Of a stretch of DNA of 64,000 bases, positions 62,253 through 64,000 are shown piece after piece; position 1 is the first letter of the stretch; each line of letters opens with the position of its first letter. Under the pieces are notes generated by a model, which saw nothing but the letters and a program-made list of their open reading frames with translations, did no database searches and had not been told where the DNA came from. The stretch lies in assembly GCA_903884235.1 (NCBI GenBank), contig CAISEB010000016.1, positions 62,001 to 126,000 of the forward strand, written 5' to 3'. A program made the translations under genes and the position numbers. The stretch is from an uncultured Pseudomonadota bacterium. Its GTDB lineage: Bacteria > Pseudomonadota > Gammaproteobacteria > Steroidobacterales > Steroidobacteraceae.

Positions 62253-63083
62253 TTGGGTACCCGGCCGTCCACATTCCTGATCTCCGTGCTGTGTCTTGGC
62301 ATCGCGTTCCTGTACCTGCCGATGGCGGCACTCGTCGGCTACTCCTTCAATGCCTCGGCGCTGGCGAGCGTGTGGGGCGGATTCTCGACGCAGTGGTACG
62401 TCGCGCTGCTGCACAACCGGCAGGTCCTCAGCGCCGCGGGGCTGTCCCTCGAGATCGCGGTGCTCGCCTCGACTGGCGCGCTCGTGCTCGGCACGCTCGC
62501 GGCGACCGCACTCGTGCGCTTCCGGAAATTCCGCGGGCGCCTGCTGCTGACCGGCATGGTGAATGCGCCGCTCGTGATGCCCGAGATCATCACCGGCATC
62601 ACCCAGCTGCTGCTGTTCGTGTCGATGCTGCAGCTGATCGGCTGGCCGGCCCGCGGCGTGACCACGGTCGTGCTCGCGCACATCGCCTTCTGCACGGCCT
62701 ACGTCACGGTCACCGTGCAGTCGCGCCTGCAGAGCGCGGACCGCTCGCTCGAGGAGGCCGCCATGGACCTCGGTGCGACGCCGTTCCGGGCGTTCATGGA
62801 CGTGACGCTGCCGATCATCGCGCCGGCGCTCGTCTCCAGCTGGCTGCTCAGCTTCACCCTGTCGCTCGACGACCTCGTGATCTCGAGCTTCGTCTCCGGC
62901 CCGCGTTCGAGCACGCTGCCGATGGTGATCTACTCGAAGGTGAAGCTCGGCGTGAGTCCCGACATCAACGCGCTCGCGACGCTGATCATCGCCATCGTCG
63001 GCAGCTGCGTGCTCGTGGCCGGTTACCTCGTGCGGCGCGGTGAGCGCCAGCGCCTCGCCGACGCACAGCTCGCGGCGGGCTGA
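62253..63083 (+). CDS. ABC transporter permease, polyamine (PotC/PotI) type
   Basis: 276 residues with six predicted membrane segments and the EAA motif LEEAAMDLGATPFRAFMDVTLPIIAPALVS. ISSFVSGPRSSTLPMVIYSKVKLGVSPDINALAT is characteristic of PotC/PotI. The start is TTG at 62253, with GGAG located within the last codons of the upstream permease. The two permeases are translationally coupled. The missing periplasmic binding protein would be expected just outside this window or elsewhere in the genome. Confidence 0.9.
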   Translation: MGTRPSTFLISVLCLGIAFLYLPMAALVGYSFNASALASVWGGFSTQWYVALLHNRQVLSAAGLSLEIAVLASTGALVLGTLAATALVRFRKFRGRLLLTGMVNAPLVMPEIITGITQLLLFVSMLQLIGWPARGVTTVVLAHIAFCTAYVTVTVQSRLQSADRSLEEAAMDLGATPFRAFMDVTLPIIAPALVSSWLLSFTLSLDDLVISSFVSGPRSSTLPMVIYSKVKLGVSPDINALATLIIAIVGSCVLVAGYLVRRGERQRLADAQLAAG

Positions 63084-63094
63084 CCCCCGTCCGG

Positions 63095-63676
63095 TCAGGC
63101 GGGCTGCGGTGCGAGGAACGTCAGGTCGTGGGCCGGGCGCGTGAAGATCGCGCGCACCATCGGCTCGAAGCGCGACAGCGGCTCGGTCGGGAAGTCCGGG
63201 TCGAACGAGGACTGGTCCCAGCGTTCGCAGAAGTCCACGCACCCCTGGTACCAGGGGTGGTCGCGGAAGCGATCGCGCCCGTTCCGGTTCCGGTCCTGGT
63301 GATGGGCGTAGTAGTAGCTCTGGAACAGCGCGTGCTGCTCGACGATCCACGTGACTTCGGCGCGCACGTATGGCCTCAGGATCGCGGCGGCGACCGCCGC
63401 GTGGTTGAAGGGTGACAGGTCGTCGCCGATGTCGTGCACGAGAGCCGCGACCACCAGCTCGTCGTCGGCGCCGTCCCTGAGCGCGCGCGTCGCGGTCTGC
63501 AGCGAATGCGCGTAGCGACTCACGGGATAGCCCTGCAGCCCGTCGTCGAGACGCTTGAGCGCGATCAGGATGCGATCCGGCAGCGCGGTCGCGTATTCAT
63601 GCTCCAGTCGCGACAGCAGCGCGTAGTCGGCGCGGGTGCCATCCTTCATCTGGTGGAAGCTGACGGTCTCGGACAT
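63095..63676 (-). CDS. HD-domain protein, probable diiron oxygenase of the PhnZ/TmpB/MIOX type
   Basis: 193 residues. The candidate ligands His57, His81-Asp82, His92, His115 and Asp155 (in RYAHSLQ, LVHDIGDD, FNHAAV, EQHALFQ and ERWDQSSFD) give the six-ligand pattern of HD-domain mixed-valent diiron oxygenases rather than a simple HD phosphohydrolase. Spacing between the first His and HD (24) equals that in PhnZ as I recall it. The ATG at 63676 is chosen because GGAG lies 6 nt upstream. It starts 20 bp after the GMC oxidoreductase stop, on the same strand. TmpB of this family yields glycine betaine from a hydroxylated trimethylaminoethylphosphonate, which would suit this island. The partner hydroxylase TmpA is not in the window. 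Confidence 0.8.
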   Translation of the reverse strand: MSETVSFHQMKDGTRADYALLSRLEHEYATALPDRILIALKRLDDGLQGYPVSRYAHSLQTATRALRDGADDELVVAALVHDIGDDLSPFNHAAVAAAILRPYVRAEVTWIVEQHALFQSYYYAHHQDRNRNGRDRFRDHPWYQGCVDFCERWDQSSFDPDFPTEPLSRFEPMVRAIFTRPAHDLTFLAPQPA

Positions 63677-63695
63677 GGGCATCTCCAGGCTGGGC

Positions 63696-64000
63696 TCAGT
63701 CGGACAGGATCAGGTCGGCGGCCTTCTCGGCCACCATGATGGTCGGCGCATTCGTGTTGCCTGAGGTGACGGCGGGGAACACCGAGGCGTCGGCGACACG
63801 CAACCGGCCAAGACCATGCACGCGCAGGCGTGCATCGACGACCGCGGCGGACGGATCCGGCCCCATCGAGCACGTGCAGGACACGTGGTAGACGGAGCCT
63901 GCGCGGTTGCGGAAGTCCTCGAGCACGGCATCGTCCGAGAGCACGTCCGCGCCCGGCTGGTACTCGCGCTCGACGACGTCGGCGAGCGGTCGCGCCGCGG
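63696..64000 (-). CDS. GMC-family oxidoreductase (choline dehydrogenase-like), C-terminal part only
   Basis: The last 101 codons of a gene entering from the right window edge. YHVSCTCSMGPDPSAAVVDARLRVHGLGRLRVADASVFPAVTSGNTNAPTIMVAEKAADLI is the C-terminal FAD/active-site segment of GMC oxidoreductases, including the first active-site His in VYHVS and the Asn in GNTNAP. BetA-type choline dehydrogenases belong to the family, which would suit the surrounding quaternary-amine genes, but the N-terminal part needed to judge this is outside the window. Its stop is followed 20 bp later by the HD-domain gene. Confidence 0.88.
   Translation of the reverse strand, partial: AARPLADVVEREYQPGADVLSDDAVLEDFRNRAGSVYHVSCTCSMGPDPSAAVVDARLRVHGLGRLRVADASVFPAVTSGNTNAPTIMVAEKAADLILSD

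Overview
The window is high-GC DNA from a gammaproteobacterium. The left third carries conserved gammaproteobacterial neighbourhoods: crp, coq7, rplM-rpsI, tRNA-Gln, and zapB-like/zapA followed by 6S RNA, with ygfB-pepP-ubiH-ubiI running divergently. Ubiquinone genes, IspG, many TonB-dependent receptors and a TPR-sulfotransferase/TonB receptor pair suggest an aerobic Steroidobacterales/Nevskiales/Xanthomonadales-like lineage. That placement is an inference from gene content, not from a marker-gene search.

Layout. 1-8.6 kb: crp (cut by the window edge), coq7, rplM, rpsI, tRNA-Gln, a small membrane protein, an ECF-like sigma factor with a small membrane protein, a class V aminotransferase, a lysophospholipid acyltransferase, rpiA, a 21-residue Lys/Ala peptide gene and an EVE-domain protein. 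8.6-16 kb: 6S RNA, zapA, a ZapB-like gene, ygfB-pepP-ubiH-ubiI-membrane protein, then pterin dehydratase and ispG. 16.4-21.2 kb: TPR-sulfotransferase and a TonB-dependent receptor.

21.3-64 kb is a catabolic island for quaternary ammonium and methylated amino compounds. (a) 21.4-26 kb, + strand: carnitine dehydrogenase-thioesterase fusion, BetI-like TetR, acyl-CoA dehydrogenase, MFS permease. (b) 26-32.6 kb, - strand: LysR, MttB-superfamily methyltransferase, dimethylglycine/sarcosine dehydrogenase-like enzyme, FAD-linked oxidase. (c) 33-36.7 kb, + strand: iron alcohol dehydrogenase, aldehyde dehydrogenase, enolase-superfamily enzyme. (d) 36.7-43 kb, - strand: CdhC-type BKACE enzyme, thioesterase, NDP-forming acyl-CoA synthetase, CaiD-like hydratase, ddaH, serine hydrolase. 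(e) 43.2-46 kb, + strand: aruI-aruH. (f) 46-55.5 kb, - strand: class III aminotransferase, two tandem PYROXD2-like flavoproteins, GcvT-like protein, ABC ATPase, TonB receptor. (g) 55.8-58.2 kb, + strand: two Rieske oxygenase alpha subunits. (h) 58-64 kb: aldehyde dehydrogenase co-transcribed with a TetR regulator whose C-terminal half is a degenerate Rieske oxygenase, two polyamine-type ABC permeases, a PhnZ-like HD protein and the end of a GMC oxidoreductase.

Read together, blocks a, d, g and b could take gamma-butyrobetaine through CoA-thioester beta-oxidation to carnitine, then 3-dehydrocarnitine, betainyl-CoA, glycine betaine, dimethylglycine and below. ddaH and aruIH add methylarginine and arginine entry points. 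Block f has no recognised pathway. The most unusual gene is the TetR-pseudo-Rieske fusion at 59663-61219: its sensor half looks derived from an enzyme like the one encoded at 55806-56978, but it has lost both sets of metal ligands.
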